Shown here piece after piece: positions 46,959 to 58,675 of a stretch of DNA of 64,000 nucleotides; the first letter of the stretch is position 1, and the number at the start of each line of letters is the position of its first letter. The notes beneath the pieces are model-generated. The model was not told the origin of the DNA. It was given only the letters and a program-made list of their open reading frames with translations, and did no database searches. Source of the DNA: Hyphomicrobiales bacterium (GTDB taxonomy: Bacteria; Pseudomonadota; Alphaproteobacteria; Rhizobiales; Rhizobiaceae); assembly GCA_900468805.1 (NCBI GenBank), contig UEIF01000004.1, forward strand, positions 143,490 to 207,489, read 5' to 3'. Made by a program: the position numbers and the translations under genes.

Positions 46959-47684
46959 ATGCTCACGCGCAAACAACAGGAACTTCTTCTTTTCATTCAT
47001 GAAAGGATGAAGGAATCCGGCGTTCCGCCGTCTTTCGACGAGATGAAGGACGCCCTGGATCTGGCCTCGAAATCCGGCATTCATCGGCTGATCACGGCGC
47101 TCGAAGAACGCGGCTTCATTCGCCGGCTTCCGAACCGGGCGCGTGCGCTCGAAGTCATCAAGCTGCCGGAAGCCTACAGCTCGAGCCTGCAGCCAAGGCG
47201 CGGCTTTTCACCAAGCGTCATCGAAGGCAGCCTCGGCAAGCCGCAACCTGTTGCGCCTCTCGCCGCGGCAAAGTCAGCACCTGCGGCCGACAACGGCAAT
47301 TCGGTTTCCGTGCCGGTCATGGGGCGCATCGCTGCCGGCGTGCCGATTTCTGCAATCCAGAACAACACCCATGACATCACCGTTCCCGCCGATATGCTTG
47401 GCTCCGGCGAACATTATGCGCTCGAAGTTCGTGGCGACTCTATGATCGAAGCCGGCATCTTCGATGGCGATACCGTCATCATCCGCAACGGTAGCACGGC
47501 CAATCCGGGTGACATCGTCGTCGCACTCGTCGATGAAGAGGAAGCGACGCTCAAGCGCTTCCGCCGCAAGGGCGCATCGATTGCGCTCGAAGCCGCAAAC
47601 CCCGCTTACGAGACTCGCATTTTCCCGCCGGATCGTGTCAAGGTCCAGGGCAAGCTCGTCGGCCTCATTCGTCGCTATCACTGA
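46959..47684 (+). CDS. lexA: SOS repressor LexA
   Basis: A 241-residue LexA: N-terminal winged helix [29 protein letters not shown], a hinge, then the S24 self-cleavage domain with the Ala-Gly site in [11 protein letters not shown], catalytic Ser in [14 protein letters not shown] and Lys in EEATLKRF. Its frame could start 18 codons earlier, inside the SOS-box region, but MLTRKQQ is the standard N-terminus. It converges on comEC with a 20-bp overlap. Confidence 0.96.
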   Translation: MLTRKQQELLLFIHERMKESGVPPSFDEMKDALDLASKSGIHRLITALEERGFIRRLPNRARALEVIKLPEAYSSSLQPRRGFSPSVIEGSLGKPQPVAPLAAAKSAPAADNGNSVSVPVMGRIAAGVPISAIQNNTHDITVPADMLGSGEHYALEVRGDSMIEAGIFDGDTVIIRNGSTANPGDIVVALVDEEEATLKRFRRKGASIALEAANPAYETRIFPPDRVKVQGKLVGLIRRYH

Positions 47685-50151
47685 CCGGTGACGGGCCAAC
47701 ATCTGCGAATGTGTCACTACGCCAGTCATAGGCACGGTGGCGCATCCAGGGCCGTGGCAATGCGTCGAATGTAGCGGCAACCGCAATTCCGCCATCTGTG
47801 AAACGAAGCTCGATCGAGCCTGTCTTGCGTAATGTTTCGCCGGTAAAGAGCAGAGCTCCGGATCGGCAGCCGTCAAAACGCAGACGGACAGGGGTGACGA
47901 CGATATCGGCCGTATCGCAGGCAGGGCCCAGATAGGCTGCATTGTCGATAACCGTCAGTTTCTTTCCATTGCCGAGCATGATGGCGCACCAGGCACCTTT
48001 CAGGCACGAGAACCGTGACGGCGACCCGATCGCGACACGTCTCATCGATTCTCTGGCTTCATTCTGTTGATCCCGCGAGAGCTGCAGTCTTTTGCCTTCG
48101 GGCGCAGTGGGCCTGTTGGCAGCTTCCAGCATGACTGGCTTCACGTGCTCTTCGATGGTAAGCGCCCGCTGCCATTGTTCGAAAATGAAGGCGGGTGGCT
48201 TTTCGCGGTTCGAAGCTATCGCCTCTCCATCGACAACTGCAACGAGGCTACCGTCTTCGGCAATGGCGATGTCGGGCATTGCCTCTGATGGCAGCGCCGC
48301 GACAGCAAGCGTGGAGAGAGCGACGATTGCCGTTCCGATATGCCGCAGTCGAGTTCTGAGGAGGGTCAGCAGCAGAAAACCGAAAACGGCCGTCGGGAAG
48401 TACCAACCCGGCAAACGGCCCACATCGATATTGCCACCCCAGCTCGATACCGTCTTTGCGATTGTAATCACCAGATCCAGCCCGAAGCCTGCCACATGCC
48501 ATGCCCAGCCGTCCAGGCCAAAGGGCATCAGCAGCATCGCCAGCATCCCAGCCGGCATGACGATGAAGGAAATCACCGGCATGGCCGCGAGATTTGCCGG
48601 CAGGCCATAGGCTGTCAGCCGGTGGAAATGCTCGATCGAAAACAGCGCGGTAGAGAAGCCGCCAATCAGCGACGTCAGGAAAATGCCACCAAAGAAACCG
48701 CCGACCACGAAGAGGGGCTTCATGACCGGCAGGTTGGCAAAGACATTCTCCCACATCGGCCGGCCTTTCCAGAGATCGTAGCCGGCGACCAGGGCAAGTG
48801 TTGCGGCAAAGGACATCTGGAAGCTCGGCCCCAGCACCTCCGATGGCGAGATCGCAAGGATCACAAGAGCGGATAGCGCCACGTTTCTGAGGCTGATCGA
48901 TGGCCGGTCAAAGAAGACGGCAACCAGCATGATGGCCATCATGATGAAGGCACGTTCGGCGGAGACGGCAAAGCCGGAGATCAGATAGTAGGCCGTCACC
49001 GCCGCGAGCGCACCGGCCGCCGCGATTTTCTTGGTCGGCCACGCCTGGGCAATGCCGGGAAAAAGGCTAAGGACGACGCGCAGGCCGACAAAAAAGATGC
49101 CGGCGGAAAGCGCCATATTGAGACCGGAGATCGCGACGATATGGGCAAGGCCGGACTGCCGCAGCGCGTCCGTCGTGTCATCCGAGATCGCCCGTCTCTC
49201 GTCGGTGACAAGCGAAGCGGCAAAGGCGCCGGTATCGCCCGGCAGGGTGGAGCGTATGCGATCGCCGATGCCACTCCTGAGGCGATAGAGCCATTCGAGT
49301 GTCGCCTCACCGACCGAGCCCGCTTGCTGTGGCTGCAAGGCAAGCTTTTTCGGCGCGCCATAGAAAAAGCCGTTGGCGCCGATGCCGTCAAAATAGGCAC
49401 TGAAAGCAAAATCATTCAGGTGGGGAAGTGCGGGGCCTGCCGGAGGCGTGAGACGCGCCCTGCCCTCGATGACGTCGCCAAGCTCGAAAGGCTGCGCGGC
49501 GCCTCTCACGAGCACTGTAATGCGTTTAGGCGGACGCTTGATCTGCGGCGCGTCTGTTCCGGTGACGTCAAGAATGTAACGCCAGCGCCCCCGCCCGTCG
49601 CCTTCGCGGCGCTCGATCCTGCCTGTTACCGTTGTCGTTACGGCTGAATCGAGGATCAGGGTCTGCGCCCGCCATGTTTCGACCTGTGCCGAAAGCATTC
49701 CGCCGGCAAAGAGAAGCAGAGCAGAGAGCGTCGCCCGCAATTTCGGCCGGCCATACCCGCAAAGTACGACGGCACCGAGGACGACAAAAAGGCAGAGACC
49801 AAGCGAGACAGCCGGAAAATCCGAAGCTGCCAGAAACCAGGTCGCGGCACCCGCACCAAGGAAGACCGGCGAAAAAAGAATGAGGCGACCGTAGCCAGCC
49901 TCTTCGACCGCCATGCGGACAGACGATCGGATGTGTCGTTTCGCAACGGCGATCAGCCGCCACTGAAACGGAACCGTAGCCTGCGTCCTTGCCAGTTGCG
50001 TCACAATGGCGCGCGGTGCGGCATCGGCAAAATCCATCTTTGCATCAATGGATTGCACATGCCGTTCTGCTGTATCGAACCCCGTCATATTCGCTTGGAC
50101 CCGCCCCCGGAGATCGGCAGAATGCAACCTCAGATCAAAACGCGCAAACAA
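47665..50151 (-). CDS. comEC: ComEC/Rec2-family membrane protein
   Basis: An 828-residue DNA-uptake channel family protein. An N-terminal DUF4131-like region (~80-260) is followed by the Competence domain (~290-580; [39 protein letters not shown], then [20 protein letters not shown]) with many membrane helices. The C-terminal third is short and lacks the HxHxDH motif of the metallo-beta-lactamase domain of classic ComEC. The start is uncertain; up to about 90 residues at the N-terminus may be excess. Natural competence is not established in rhizobia. Its end overlaps lexA by 20 bp. Confidence 0.85.
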   Translation of the reverse strand: MFARFDLRLHSADLRGRVQANMTGFDTAERHVQSIDAKMDFADAAPRAIVTQLARTQATVPFQWRLIAVAKRHIRSSVRMAVEEAGYGRLILFSPVFLGAGAATWFLAASDFPAVSLGLCLFVVLGAVVLCGYGRPKLRATLSALLLFAGGMLSAQVETWRAQTLILDSAVTTTVTGRIERREGDGRGRWRYILDVTGTDAPQIKRPPKRITVLVRGAAQPFELGDVIEGRARLTPPAGPALPHLNDFAFSAYFDGIGANGFFYGAPKKLALQPQQAGSVGEATLEWLYRLRSGIGDRIRSTLPGDTGAFAASLVTDERRAISDDTTDALRQSGLAHIVAISGLNMALSAGIFFVGLRVVLSLFPGIAQAWPTKKIAAAGALAAVTAYYLISGFAVSAERAFIMMAIMLVAVFFDRPSISLRNVALSALVILAISPSEVLGPSFQMSFAATLALVAGYDLWKGRPMWENVFANLPVMKPLFVVGGFFGGIFLTSLIGGFSTALFSIEHFHRLTAYGLPANLAAMPVISFIVMPAGMLAMLLMPFGLDGWAWHVAGFGLDLVITIAKTVSSWGGNIDVGRLPGWYFPTAVFGFLLLTLLRTRLRHIGTAIVALSTLAVAALPSEAMPDIAIAEDGSLVAVVDGEAIASNREKPPAFIFEQWQRALTIEEHVKPVMLEAANRPTAPEGKRLQLSRDQQNEARESMRRVAIGSPSRFSCLKGAWCAIMLGNGKKLTVIDNAAYLGPACDTADIVVTPVRLRFDGCRSGALLFTGETLRKTGSIELRFTDGGIAVAATFDALPRPWMRHRAYDWRSDTFADVGPSPVSDSDE

Positions 50152-50377
50152 TAATCGATTGAAATACGAGGAAAATTTGCGGCAGCAAAAATCCAGTCAA
50201 ATCATGGTGTTCTGATATGCGTGAGGCTCATCGCTGCACTGCCTAAAAGATGATGCCGCGATGCACAAAATGGCGTCACGGTAACTTGGCATTAGCTTCG
50301 CGATCATATAGCTATCGCTTAGGACGCTTAACCCTTATGGCGCTTTTGCGGCGCCACCGCCACCCCGGAGGATCAGC

Positions 50378-51667
50378 ATGACGGATCAAAGCGCTACAAT
50401 CAAAATCGGTGACAAATCAGTCGACCTCGCCGTGCGAAAAGGCACGGTCGGACCAGACGTGATCGATATCGGTGCACTCTACAAAAACACGGCTTCCTTC
50501 ACGTACGACCCCGGGTTTACGTCGACCGCATCCTGTGAATCGAAGATCACCTATATCGACGGCGACGAGGGCGTTCTGCTGCATCGCGGTTACCCGATCG
50601 AGCAGCTTGCCGAGCACGGCGACTTTCTGGAAGCCTGCTACCTGCTGCTCTACGGCGAACTGCCGACCGCCGCTCAGAAGAAGGATTTCGACTATCGCGT
50701 CACGCACCACACCATGGTGCATGAGCAGATGAGCCGCTTCTTCACCGGCTTCCGCCGCGACGCACATCCGATGGCCGTCATGTGTGGCTGCGTCGGTGCG
50801 CTTTCGGCATTTTATCACGACTCCACCGACATTACCGATCCTCACCAGCGCATGGTCGCCAGCCTGCGCATGATCGCCAAAATGCCGACGCTTGCCGCCA
50901 TGGCCTACAAGTACCATATCGGCCAGCCCTTCGTTTACCCGAAGAACGACCTGGACTACGCGTCCAACTTCCTGCGCATGTGCTTTGCCGTTCCTTGCGA
51001 AGAATATGTCGTCAATCCGGTGCTCGCACGCGCCATGGACCGTATCTTCATCCTGCATGCCGATCACGAGCAGAATGCTTCGACCTCGACGGTTCGTCTC
51101 GCCGGCTCCTCGGGCGCAAACCCGTTCGCCTGCATCGCCGCCGGCATCGCCTGCCTCTGGGGCCCCGCTCACGGCGGCGCTAACGAAGCAGCCCTCAACA
51201 TGCTGACGGAAATCGGCACTGTCGACCGCATTCCGGAATATATCGCCCGCGCCAAGGACAAGAACGATCCGTTCCGCCTGATGGGCTTTGGTCACCGCGT
51301 CTACAAGAACTATGACCCGCGCGCCAAGATCATGCAAAAAACCACGCATGAAGTTCTCGGCGAACTCGGTATCAAGGACGATCCGCTTCTCGAAGTCGCC
51401 ATGGAACTGGAGCGCATTGCGCTGACCGACTCGTACTTCATCGAGAAGAAGCTCTATCCGAACATCGACTTCTACTCCGGCATCACGCTAAAGGCCCTGG
51501 GCTTCCCCACGACCATGTTCACCGTGCTCTTCGCTCTCGCCCGCACCGTCGGCTGGATCGCGCAGTGGAACGAAATGATCGAAGATCCGGAACAGCGTAT
51601 CGGCCGTCCGCGCCAGCTCTATATCGGCGAACCGAAGCGCGACTACGTGCCGGTTTCCAAGCGCTAA
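50378..51667 (+). CDS. gltA: Citrate synthase
   Basis: A 429-residue type-II (hexameric, NADH-sensitive class) citrate synthase. It has [25 protein letters not shown], catalytic His in [43 protein letters not shown], and [16 protein letters not shown] with the second His; the catalytic Asp lies in [21 protein letters not shown] precedes the ATG. The 226-bp gap before it has no gene. It ends at a strong terminator shared with lpxB. Confidence 0.96.
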   Translation: MTDQSATIKIGDKSVDLAVRKGTVGPDVIDIGALYKNTASFTYDPGFTSTASCESKITYIDGDEGVLLHRGYPIEQLAEHGDFLEACYLLLYGELPTAAQKKDFDYRVTHHTMVHEQMSRFFTGFRRDAHPMAVMCGCVGALSAFYHDSTDITDPHQRMVASLRMIAKMPTLAAMAYKYHIGQPFVYPKNDLDYASNFLRMCFAVPCEEYVVNPVLARAMDRIFILHADHEQNASTSTVRLAGSSGANPFACIAAGIACLWGPAHGGANEAALNMLTEIGTVDRIPEYIARAKDKNDPFRLMGFGHRVYKNYDPRAKIMQKTTHEVLGELGIKDDPLLEVAMELERIALTDSYFIEKKLYPNIDFYSGITLKALGFPTTMFTVLFALARTVGWIAQWNEMIEDPEQRIGRPRQLYIGEPKRDYVPVSKR

Positions 51668-51689
51668 GCGCTGACTTCATAGACAAAAG

Positions 51690-51719
51690 AAAACCCGGTC
51701 AGGAATGGCCGGGTTTTTT
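51690..51719 (+). terminator. Terminator of gltA overlapping the 3' end of lpxB
   Basis: AAAACCCGG (51690-51698) and CCGGGTTTT (51709-51717) around a 10-nt loop with a T-run on the plus strand; the A-rich left side also gives a minus-strand T-run, so it can serve both convergent genes. The lpxB stop TGA (51701-51699) lies in the loop. Confidence 0.85.
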
Positions 51720-52868
51720 GTTGGCTAGAACATCAAGCAATATTTGCGCCGCATGCTCGCCAGGCGGCCTTTCCGTCTGCATACGCTGCCAGATGAGATC
51801 GTAGCCTTCCTTCACCGCCTTGAGCTGGTAGGTGTCGGCTGACAGCCTCTCCATCCAGCGCGCGAGGCTTGCGCCGCGAACGATGTCGTTCAGATATTCG
51901 GGCACGACCGCGTAGTCGGCGATCAGATTGGGCAGTGCGCCGCTCCAGGTCTTGATGCCTGATGTCAGCATGCGCATGATCCAGTCGACCTTGTAGGCGG
52001 AAACGACGGGGACATCGGCAAGCGCCAGCTCCAGGATCACGGTGCCGGACGCCGCCATCGCCGCATCGGCTTCGGTGAAAGCTTTCCATTTCGCTTCAGC
52101 GCCGACGACGATGTCAGGCTTTACCGCCCAGCCTGCTGTCATTTCTCGCACGAGGGTTTCCCTGTGCGCCACAGTCGGCAGAATGAAGCGCTTCGCACCA
52201 TTGCGGGCAACGAACTCGTTCGCGGCGGCTTCGAAATAAGGCAGAAGCTTCCTGATTTCGGACGAACGCGAACCAGGGAGGAGCAGGATCGCACCGTTAC
52301 CGGGCTGCCGGCCAGCACGCAGGCGTCGGGTCTCCAGAAGTGTTGCATCGGCGACGAGACGGTGGCCTACATAGGTGGTCGCAGGTCCGTTGAGACGCCG
52401 CATCACCGCCGGCTCGAAAGGAAGCACCGCTAGCACATGATCGACATAGGCGAGCATGCGTTGCGCGCGATATTCCTTCCATGCCCAGACACTCGGACAG
52501 ACATAGTTGACGACAGGCAGATCAGGCAGCGCGGTACGCACGCGCTTGGCGACGCGGTGTGTGAAATCCGGGCTATCAATGATGAGCAGGATATCGGGCT
52601 TTGCCGCAATGATCGCCGCTGTTGATTGCCGAATACGGGAAAACAGCGTCGGCAGCGTCGCCAGGACCTGCGTGATGCCCATGACCGAGAGTTCGGAGAA
52701 ATCGAAGAGCGACGTCAATCCTTCGGCCTGCAAGCCCTCGCCGCCGACACCGACGAGTTCGATAGGGCCGGAATGGATTTTCTTGAGACCCACGATGAGA
52801 TCGGCGCCAAGCAGATCGCCAGATACTTCGCCGGCTACGACGGCAATTTTCAACGGCCTGTCGCTCAT
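51699..52868 (-). CDS. lpxB: Lipid-A-disaccharide synthase
   Basis: A 389-residue GT19 glycosyltransferase that joins 2,3-diacyl-GlcN-1-P with UDP-2,3-diacylglucosamine to give the lipid A disaccharide. It starts MSDRPLKIAVVAGEVSGDLLGADLI and contains VNYVCPSVWAWKEYRAQRM, LLLPGSRSSEIRKLLP and ELALADVPVVSAYKV. The ATG at 52868 overlaps the lpxI stop by 4 bp. Its last codons sit inside the gltA terminator. Confidence 0.95.
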   Translation of the reverse strand: MSDRPLKIAVVAGEVSGDLLGADLIVGLKKIHSGPIELVGVGGEGLQAEGLTSLFDFSELSVMGITQVLATLPTLFSRIRQSTAAIIAAKPDILLIIDSPDFTHRVAKRVRTALPDLPVVNYVCPSVWAWKEYRAQRMLAYVDHVLAVLPFEPAVMRRLNGPATTYVGHRLVADATLLETRRLRAGRQPGNGAILLLPGSRSSEIRKLLPYFEAAANEFVARNGAKRFILPTVAHRETLVREMTAGWAVKPDIVVGAEAKWKAFTEADAAMAASGTVILELALADVPVVSAYKVDWIMRMLTSGIKTWSGALPNLIADYAVVPEYLNDIVRGASLARWMERLSADTYQLKAVKEGYDLIWQRMQTERPPGEHAAQILLDVLANKKPGHS

Positions 52869-53746
52869 GCAAGCCCCCATCCAGGCAAGCCTTTGTCGAT
52901 ACCGCAGACAAAAAGACCATTCTCGTCTGCCGCCTTGATGAGCGCGTCGCGATCAAGCACCAGCGAGCGGCCGGCTTCGATGGCCACTCCTGCAAGCCCG
53001 GCGGCTTTGGCGTTGAGCACGGTGGACACGCCAATCGCCGGCAGATCAGCGCGGATATCCTGCTGTGGCTTGCAAAGCTTGACCAGCACGCCGCGCCGGC
53101 GTGGCGAAATACGGCCTGCTGATCTCAGGGCCGCCACGCGGTCGAGCATGCTGTCCGTGCCCTCAACGCCCTCAACAGCGACAACGCGTCCGCCGATCGA
53201 GACCGCACCCTGCCCGATATCCAGACTGCCAAGCACCTCCGCCGCCTTGCCTGCGCGCGCTATATCACGACGATCCTCTTCATTGGGCGAAACAGCACCA
53301 ACAGGACCTGCGGTTGCCAGAAGATCCGGGGCAATCTCATGGGCACCCACGACACGCAGACCTCGCCCTTCGATCAGCTTGATCACCATCTGCAGAACGG
53401 TATCGTCGCCGCCCGAAAGCAACGTACGGATGGCGGCGGGTACCTTGGTCAGAATGCGCAGCGTCGGCCGCACTTCACGCCACTCCGGCCGGCGGCGCAC
53501 GCTGCCCGACATGACGACACGATCGATGTGATATTTCTTGAAAAGCCTGTCGAGGGAAGCGAAATCACCGATACCGATCGTGGCGTGATCGAAGCCGTCC
53601 CAGCGACGGTCGCCCTCATCCTTCAGGATCACGATAACAGGATTTTCACCAGCCGAACGCGCAGCCTCGGCAACATAGGACGGCAGAAGGCCGCCACCGG
53701 CAATGATCGCCAGCCGGCCTTCAGCGGTGTCGCCAGCGGAAACCAC
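52865..53746 (-). CDS. lpxI: UDP-2,3-diacylglucosamine pyrophosphatase LpxI
   Basis: A 293-residue LpxI (DUF1009) protein that cleaves UDP-2,3-diacylglucosamine to lipid X; it is the alphaproteobacterial replacement for LpxH. Landmarks are RLAIIAGGGLLPSYVAEAA near the start, MSGSVRRRPEW, GAHEIAPDLLATAGPVG and KLCKPQQDIRADLPAIGVSTV. It is between lpxA (3 nt) and lpxB (4-bp overlap), which supports the role. Confidence 0.93.
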   Translation of the reverse strand: MVSAGDTAEGRLAIIAGGGLLPSYVAEAARSAGENPVIVILKDEGDRRWDGFDHATIGIGDFASLDRLFKKYHIDRVVMSGSVRRRPEWREVRPTLRILTKVPAAIRTLLSGGDDTVLQMVIKLIEGRGLRVVGAHEIAPDLLATAGPVGAVSPNEEDRRDIARAGKAAEVLGSLDIGQGAVSIGGRVVAVEGVEGTDSMLDRVAALRSAGRISPRRRGVLVKLCKPQQDIRADLPAIGVSTVLNAKAAGLAGVAIEAGRSLVLDRDALIKAADENGLFVCGIDKGLPGWGLA

Positions 53747-53749
53747 AGA

Positions 53750-54568
53750 TCAGCCCTTCTGTCCCCGGCTCGGCGAAGACAGCGCGCGATCGCTCTCGGC
53801 GGCGATAAAATCGAGGATCTCGACTACCTGCTCGCAATCGGCATATTCGTCGCGAATCTGGGCCGCATTCTCGCGGATCGAGCCGGCACCCTCGAAGATC
53901 GCCTTATAGGCACGGCGAACCGTGTGAATGACGGCGCGATCGACGCCGGCGCGCGTCATGCCGACGACATTCAGGCCGCTCAGAATGCCGGGATTGCCGT
54001 TCAGCATGCCGTAGGGAATGACATCGTAACTCACGGCCGAGAGCCCCCCGACGAAGGCAAATTTGCCGACTCGGGTAAACTGATGCACTGCCGCGCCGCC
54101 GCTGATGATTGCGTGATCGCCGACGGAAACATGGCCGGCCAGCATGACATTGTTCGACATGATGACATGGTCGCCGACCCGGCAATCATGGGCGACATGC
54201 GAATAGGCCAGGAAGAGACTGTTGTCGCCGATGACAGTCGAGCCGCCATGTTCGACGGTGCCGGTGTTCATCGTAACGCCCTCGCGAATGGTGCAGTTGC
54301 GCCCGATGATCAGCGACGTGTCGACGGCGCTGTGACGGGCGCTCTGCGAGTCGCCACCGATAACGGCCGAAGGAAATATACGCGTACCGGCGCCGACGGT
54401 CGTCAGACCAAGAACAACCACGTGACTGATCAGTTCCACATTGTCGTGAAGCGTGACCTTGGGGCCAACATGGCAAAACGGGCCGACCACCACGCCTTCA
54501 CCGACCGTGGCGCCGTCTTCGACCACGGCCGTCGGATGGATCCTGGCGCTTTCGGCGATCATGCTCAT
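53750..54568 (-). CDS. lpxA: UDP-GlcNAc acyltransferase LpxA
   Basis: A 272-residue left-handed beta-helix acyltransferase, first step of lipid A synthesis. Hexapeptide repeats run from [20 protein letters not shown] on; the catalytic His is in [17 protein letters not shown]; the C-terminal helical part starts [15 protein letters not shown]. The start at 54568 makes an ATGA overlap with fabZ. Confidence 0.95.
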   Translation of the reverse strand: MSMIAESARIHPTAVVEDGATVGEGVVVGPFCHVGPKVTLHDNVELISHVVVLGLTTVGAGTRIFPSAVIGGDSQSARHSAVDTSLIIGRNCTIREGVTMNTGTVEHGGSTVIGDNSLFLAYSHVAHDCRVGDHVIMSNNVMLAGHVSVGDHAIISGGAAVHQFTRVGKFAFVGGLSAVSYDVIPYGMLNGNPGILSGLNVVGMTRAGVDRAVIHTVRRAYKAIFEGAGSIRENAAQIRDEYADCEQVVEILDFIAAESDRALSSPSRGQKG

Positions 54569-55032
54569 GCGTTGTCCTTGCGTACGATCATCGCGCCGAT
54601 ATCGGCCTCGGCGACAAGCGCGCCGTCGACCTTTGCGTCGCAATGGAATTTCCAGATATTGCCGCGTTGTTTTATTTTCTGCACGTGAAATTCAACACGG
54701 TCGCCCGGCACGACCGGCTTGCGGAAGCGGGCATTGTCGATCGTCATGAAATAGACGAGGTTGCCGGTCTGGCCTTCTTTCTTGGCGCAGATCGCACCCG
54801 CCGTCTGTGCCATGCCTTCGACCAGCAAAACGCCCGGCATGATCGGCGCGTCAGGGAAGTGGCCGGAAAAATGCGGCTCGTTGACCGTCACATTCTTGAT
54901 GCCCACGGCGGCGTTGTCACCATCGATATTGACTATCTTGTCGACCATCAAAAATGGATAGCGATGCGGCAGCAGCTTCATGATTTCCATGATGTCGGCC
55001 GAAGAAAGCGTGGCGGCTGTAGCTTCAGTCAT
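54565..55032 (-). CDS. fabZ: (3R)-hydroxyacyl-ACP dehydratase FabZ
   Basis: A 155-residue hot-dog-fold dehydratase of fatty acid elongation. The active-site His is in [27 protein letters not shown], with the catalytic Glu in the same helix. The start at 55032 overlaps lpxD by 8 bp; GGGAGGCAAG just before it, inside lpxD, is the ribosome site. It supplies the acyl chains competing with LpxA/LpxD substrates. Confidence 0.95.
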   Translation of the reverse strand: MTEATAATLSSADIMEIMKLLPHRYPFLMVDKIVNIDGDNAAVGIKNVTVNEPHFSGHFPDAPIMPGVLLVEGMAQTAGAICAKKEGQTGNLVYFMTIDNARFRKPVVPGDRVEFHVQKIKQRGNIWKFHCDAKVDGALVAEADIGAMIVRKDNA

Positions 55033-56086
55033 TCTTGCCTCCCTTTTTTCCGCGCGCTCCCGATTTTGCCAAGAGCTGTGTAGCATATTTCAGGTAGTCA
55101 TTTAGCGGACGTGCCGGTATTCCGCCATAGCGGCCGCCAGCAGCAAGATCGGTCATGACACCACTTTTTGCAGCGATCTGCGCGCCATCGCCAATGGTGA
55201 TATGTCCCTTGAGGCCAACCTGTCCACCGATCTGCACACCATCGCCGATGATGGTGCTGCCGGCCATGCCGACCTGCGAAACGATGGCGCAATGGCGACC
55301 GATACGGACGTTGTGGCCGATCTGCACCTGATTGTCGATCTTGGTTCCTTCGCCGATGACGGTATCGTCCATGGCGCCGCGATCGATGGTCGTATTGGCG
55401 CCGATCTCGACGTTGTCCTGGATGATGACGCGACCGATCTGCACGATCTTGATCATGCCGCGCGGGCCTGGTGCATAACCGAATCCATCCTGGCCGATAC
55501 GGACACCATTATGGATGATGACGCCGTTACCGATGAGCGCACAAAGAATGCTCGCGCCCGTCGCGATCGAACCATTGCGGCCGATCTTGACGTTGGGACC
55601 GATGACCGAGTGAGCGCCGATACGCGTGCCCTCGCCGATCTCCGCGCCGGGGCCGATGATCGCCAGCGGCTCGACGATTACACCCTTCTCAAGCCGCGCC
55701 GTCGGATCGATGACGGCGCTCGGCGCTATCTCGGTCTCGCCGGACGAAAACGTCACCGGCTTGAGAGCCGCGGGATAGAGAAACCCACCGGCCATCGCGA
55801 AGGCAGCATGCGGATTGGAGGAGATCACCACAGGGATATGCGGCGGCACCAGCTCAGAGAGCGCCTTGTCGCAAATTACGGCCGAAGCCTCGCAGGTCAG
55901 GAACTCGTCCCTGTTCCGGCGAGAGAGGATATAACAGATATCCCCGGCCTGCGCCCTGGCAATAGGTGAAACCGACCGGATGATGACATCGCCATCAGCG
56001 GAATTGCCAAGCTCTGCCCCAAGAAATTGCGCCAACTCAACGAGTCTCACGCCTTCATGGGGCAGAAAAAAAGTATTTTGCTCCAT
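55025..56086 (-). CDS. lpxD: UDP-3-O-acylglucosamine N-acyltransferase LpxD
   Basis: A 353-residue LpxD: an N-terminal substrate-binding domain (about 1-110; [30 protein letters not shown]) and a left-handed beta-helix with hexapeptide repeats (about 115-320). The catalytic His lies in [29 protein letters not shown]. The ATG at 56086 has GGAG 9 nt upstream; a TTG two codons earlier is less likely. It follows bamA by 50 nt. Confidence 0.94.
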   Translation of the reverse strand: MEQNTFFLPHEGVRLVELAQFLGAELGNSADGDVIIRSVSPIARAQAGDICYILSRRNRDEFLTCEASAVICDKALSELVPPHIPVVISSNPHAAFAMAGGFLYPAALKPVTFSSGETEIAPSAVIDPTARLEKGVIVEPLAIIGPGAEIGEGTRIGAHSVIGPNVKIGRNGSIATGASILCALIGNGVIIHNGVRIGQDGFGYAPGPRGMIKIVQIGRVIIQDNVEIGANTTIDRGAMDDTVIGEGTKIDNQVQIGHNVRIGRHCAIVSQVGMAGSTIIGDGVQIGGQVGLKGHITIGDGAQIAAKSGVMTDLAAGGRYGGIPARPLNDYLKYATQLLAKSGARGKKGGKND

Positions 56087-56136
56087 CGGCAAAACTCCAG
56101 AACGGAATTGAAATTTACAGTTCCGGACTGCCGATA

Positions 56137-58485
56137 TCAGAATTGGTTGTTAATGCCAAACTTGAAGCGTTGAGTCTTGTCGAAGTCTTCCTTCACGACC
56201 GGGATCGCATAGTCGACGCGGAGGGCGCCGAAGGGCGACTGCCAGATCAGACCGAGACCGACCGACGCACGCAGAGAGGAACCGTCACCTTCTTCAGTAT
56301 CCGAACCGAGAAGCTCGACATCATTGCCGAACAGCGTGCCGGCATCTGCGAAGACTGCGCCGCGCAGGTTGAAGTCGCGCGGGAAGCCCGGCATCGGGAA
56401 TGTCGCTTCAGCAGAAGCGGTGAAATAGGTCGTACCACCGAGCGGATCGTCCGGGTTGGTGATGCGCGGGCCGATACCCTTGTTTTCAAAGCCGCGAATA
56501 TCGGAATTGGTCAATGTGAACTGGTCGAAGACGTTCAGGTGATCGCCGAAGCCGACAACATAACCTGCCGATGCCGAGAGCGAACCGATGATATCGGCAT
56601 CGTCAGCAAGCAGATGGTAGTAACGAGCCTTACCGTAGATCTTGTAATACTGCGAGTCGCCACCGAGACCGGCAATTTCCTGCGTTGCGGTCGCGTAGAT
56701 ACCTTCACGCGGCAGGACGGTGTCGTCCAGCGTGTTGTACGTCAGCGTCTGCGAAATGGAAGAGCGAGTCCACGGGCTTTCATCGACGAGATTTTGATAG
56801 GTAGCCGACAAATCACTCAGATTGCTTCCGCTGGAATCGTACTTCATCTGCTTGTAATTGTAGCGGAAAGTGGTCGCCAGATCTTCCGTGATCGGCGCAG
56901 TAACGCGCAGAACGCCGCTGGTTTCTTCGTAATCGTAGTTGTCGTTGCTCGACGTCTCGCTGTGATTGACATCGAAACCGGCGGCAAGACGATAGCCGAG
57001 GAAGTAGGGCTCGGTGAAGTTGATGCCGTAAGCGCGCGAGCCTTCCTGACCGCCACCAGCCGAAACGCGGATGTACTGACCGCGGCCGAGGAAGTTCTTT
57101 TCTTCGATCGAGGCTTCGAGCAGCAGGCCGTCGCCGCCAGCAGCATAACCGGCGCCGATACCGAACGAACCGGTCGACTGATCCTGCACGTCGACAACGA
57201 TGACGACGCGGTCAGCAGAACTGCCCGGCTGGGTCGAGATATTGACGGCGGAGAAGTAGCCGAGCGCTTCAAGACGGCGCTTTGCGCGGGTGATCATCTG
57301 CTGATTGAAGGCGTCGCCTTCGCTGAGATCGAATTCGCGGCGGATAACGTAATCGCGCGTGCGGCTGTTGCCGCGGATTTCGATACGCTCGACATAGGCG
57401 CGCTCGCCCTGGTCGACGAGGTATTCGACGCCGATCGTGTTGTTGTTCAGGTCGCGGTTACCGCGCGGGGTAACGCGCGCAAAGGGATAACCGGCCGAAG
57501 CAACCTGATCCGAAATCGCTTCGATGGACTTCTGAACTTCCTTCGCGTTGTAGACCTGGCCTTCGTGGGTTCTGACCAGCCCCTGCAGCTGCTGGGCATC
57601 GACGCCTTCAACGGTCGACTGGACGGTAACCGCACCAAAGTCGTAGCGCGGACCTTCCTCGATGTTGAAGGTCAGCGTGTACTTGTTCGTCGATTCGTCG
57701 AAAGCCGCATCGGAAGAAACGATGCGCATGTCGGCATAACCGCGATTGTAATAGAACTGGCGCAGCGCGTCTTCGTCAGCGTGCAGCTTGTCTTCGTTGT
57801 AGACATCCTTGCGGGTCAGGAACGAGAGGAAGTTCGAACGCTTTGTCTGAATGACCGCGGCGAGACGGCCGGCGCTATAGGCTTGGTTGCCAACGAAATT
57901 GATGGCATCGATCTTGGTACGGTCGCCTTCATTGATAACGAAAGCGAGATTGACGCGGCCTTCGCCGAGCGGAACGACCTGCGTCGTCACTTCGACTTCG
58001 CTGCGGCCAGTAGCGGCATAGGCTTGCTTGATCGCCTGGATATCAGCCTGGATCTGCGCGTCGCTGTAAGGACCAGCGGCATGCGTCTGGACGACGGCTG
58101 CCAGCTTGTCATCCTTGACCTTGCGGTTGCCGTTGAAGACCACCTGGTTGACGAGTTTCGCTTCCTGGACGTCGACGACGAGGGTGCTGCCCGAAACCGA
58201 GATCTTGACGTCGGAAAAATAACCGGTGCCGTAAAGCTGCTTTACGGAGTCGTCGATATCGGTGTTGGAGAAGCTCTTGCCGGGAGCAATGGTGATGTTC
58301 GACCGTACAGCCTCAGCACCGACGCGGCTTGCACCACGGACATCTATCCGCTGAATGACAGCAGCTTCCGCAGCCGTAGCCGAAACGAAAGTCAAAGCAC
58401 CTGCGCCAGAAGCAACAACACCAGCAGACAGCGCAATCGCCGATACTGCGTTCAAAAACCTTGAACCAGCCTTCATTTCACCCAT
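56137..58485 (-). CDS. bamA: Outer membrane assembly factor BamA
   Basis: A 782-residue Omp85 protein: signal peptide ending near ATAAEAA, five POTRA repeats (about 40-430) and a C-terminal beta-barrel (about 440-782) ending in Phe (FGINNQF), the outer-membrane insertion signal. Barrel landmarks include [23 protein letters not shown] and the strand pairs of [13 protein letters not shown]. It inserts beta-barrels into the outer membrane. The start may be this ATG or one three codons later. The 190-bp gap before it, toward rseP, contains no gene. Confidence 0.95.
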   Translation of the reverse strand: MGEMKAGSRFLNAVSAIALSAGVVASGAGALTFVSATAAEAAVIQRIDVRGASRVGAEAVRSNITIAPGKSFSNTDIDDSVKQLYGTGYFSDVKISVSGSTLVVDVQEAKLVNQVVFNGNRKVKDDKLAAVVQTHAAGPYSDAQIQADIQAIKQAYAATGRSEVEVTTQVVPLGEGRVNLAFVINEGDRTKIDAINFVGNQAYSAGRLAAVIQTKRSNFLSFLTRKDVYNEDKLHADEDALRQFYYNRGYADMRIVSSDAAFDESTNKYTLTFNIEEGPRYDFGAVTVQSTVEGVDAQQLQGLVRTHEGQVYNAKEVQKSIEAISDQVASAGYPFARVTPRGNRDLNNNTIGVEYLVDQGERAYVERIEIRGNSRTRDYVIRREFDLSEGDAFNQQMITRAKRRLEALGYFSAVNISTQPGSSADRVVIVVDVQDQSTGSFGIGAGYAAGGDGLLLEASIEEKNFLGRGQYIRVSAGGGQEGSRAYGINFTEPYFLGYRLAAGFDVNHSETSSNDNYDYEETSGVLRVTAPITEDLATTFRYNYKQMKYDSSGSNLSDLSATYQNLVDESPWTRSSISQTLTYNTLDDTVLPREGIYATATQEIAGLGGDSQYYKIYGKARYYHLLADDADIIGSLSASAGYVVGFGDHLNVFDQFTLTNSDIRGFENKGIGPRITNPDDPLGGTTYFTASAEATFPMPGFPRDFNLRGAVFADAGTLFGNDVELLGSDTEEGDGSSLRASVGLGLIWQSPFGALRVDYAIPVVKEDFDKTQRFKFGINNQF

Positions 58486-58675
58486 TACCTTTGTTTCCCT
58501 CGTCTCCGGCCCCGGGAGCCCCCGATTCCGGCCACGTGTGTCGTTTTACCCGCTTTTGACATACAAGCAAGGGAGCTCGTTAATTTCTGTTTACTTCATT
58601 TCCAAGCGTGACCCATTCGCCACTACAGCTTTGAAACATCGTAAATAAACAGTAATTTTTCCTCACTTTTACGCG

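Noticed and set aside
50152-50377. A small gene before gltA
   Set aside because: No frame with a start, ribosome site and plausible composition; it is better read as the gltA promoter region.
56143-58464. A 773-codon open frame on the plus strand opposite bamA
   Set aside because: It is the mirror of a high-GC coding gene; the bamA frame has clear Omp85 domains, while the opposite frame gives no recognisable protein.
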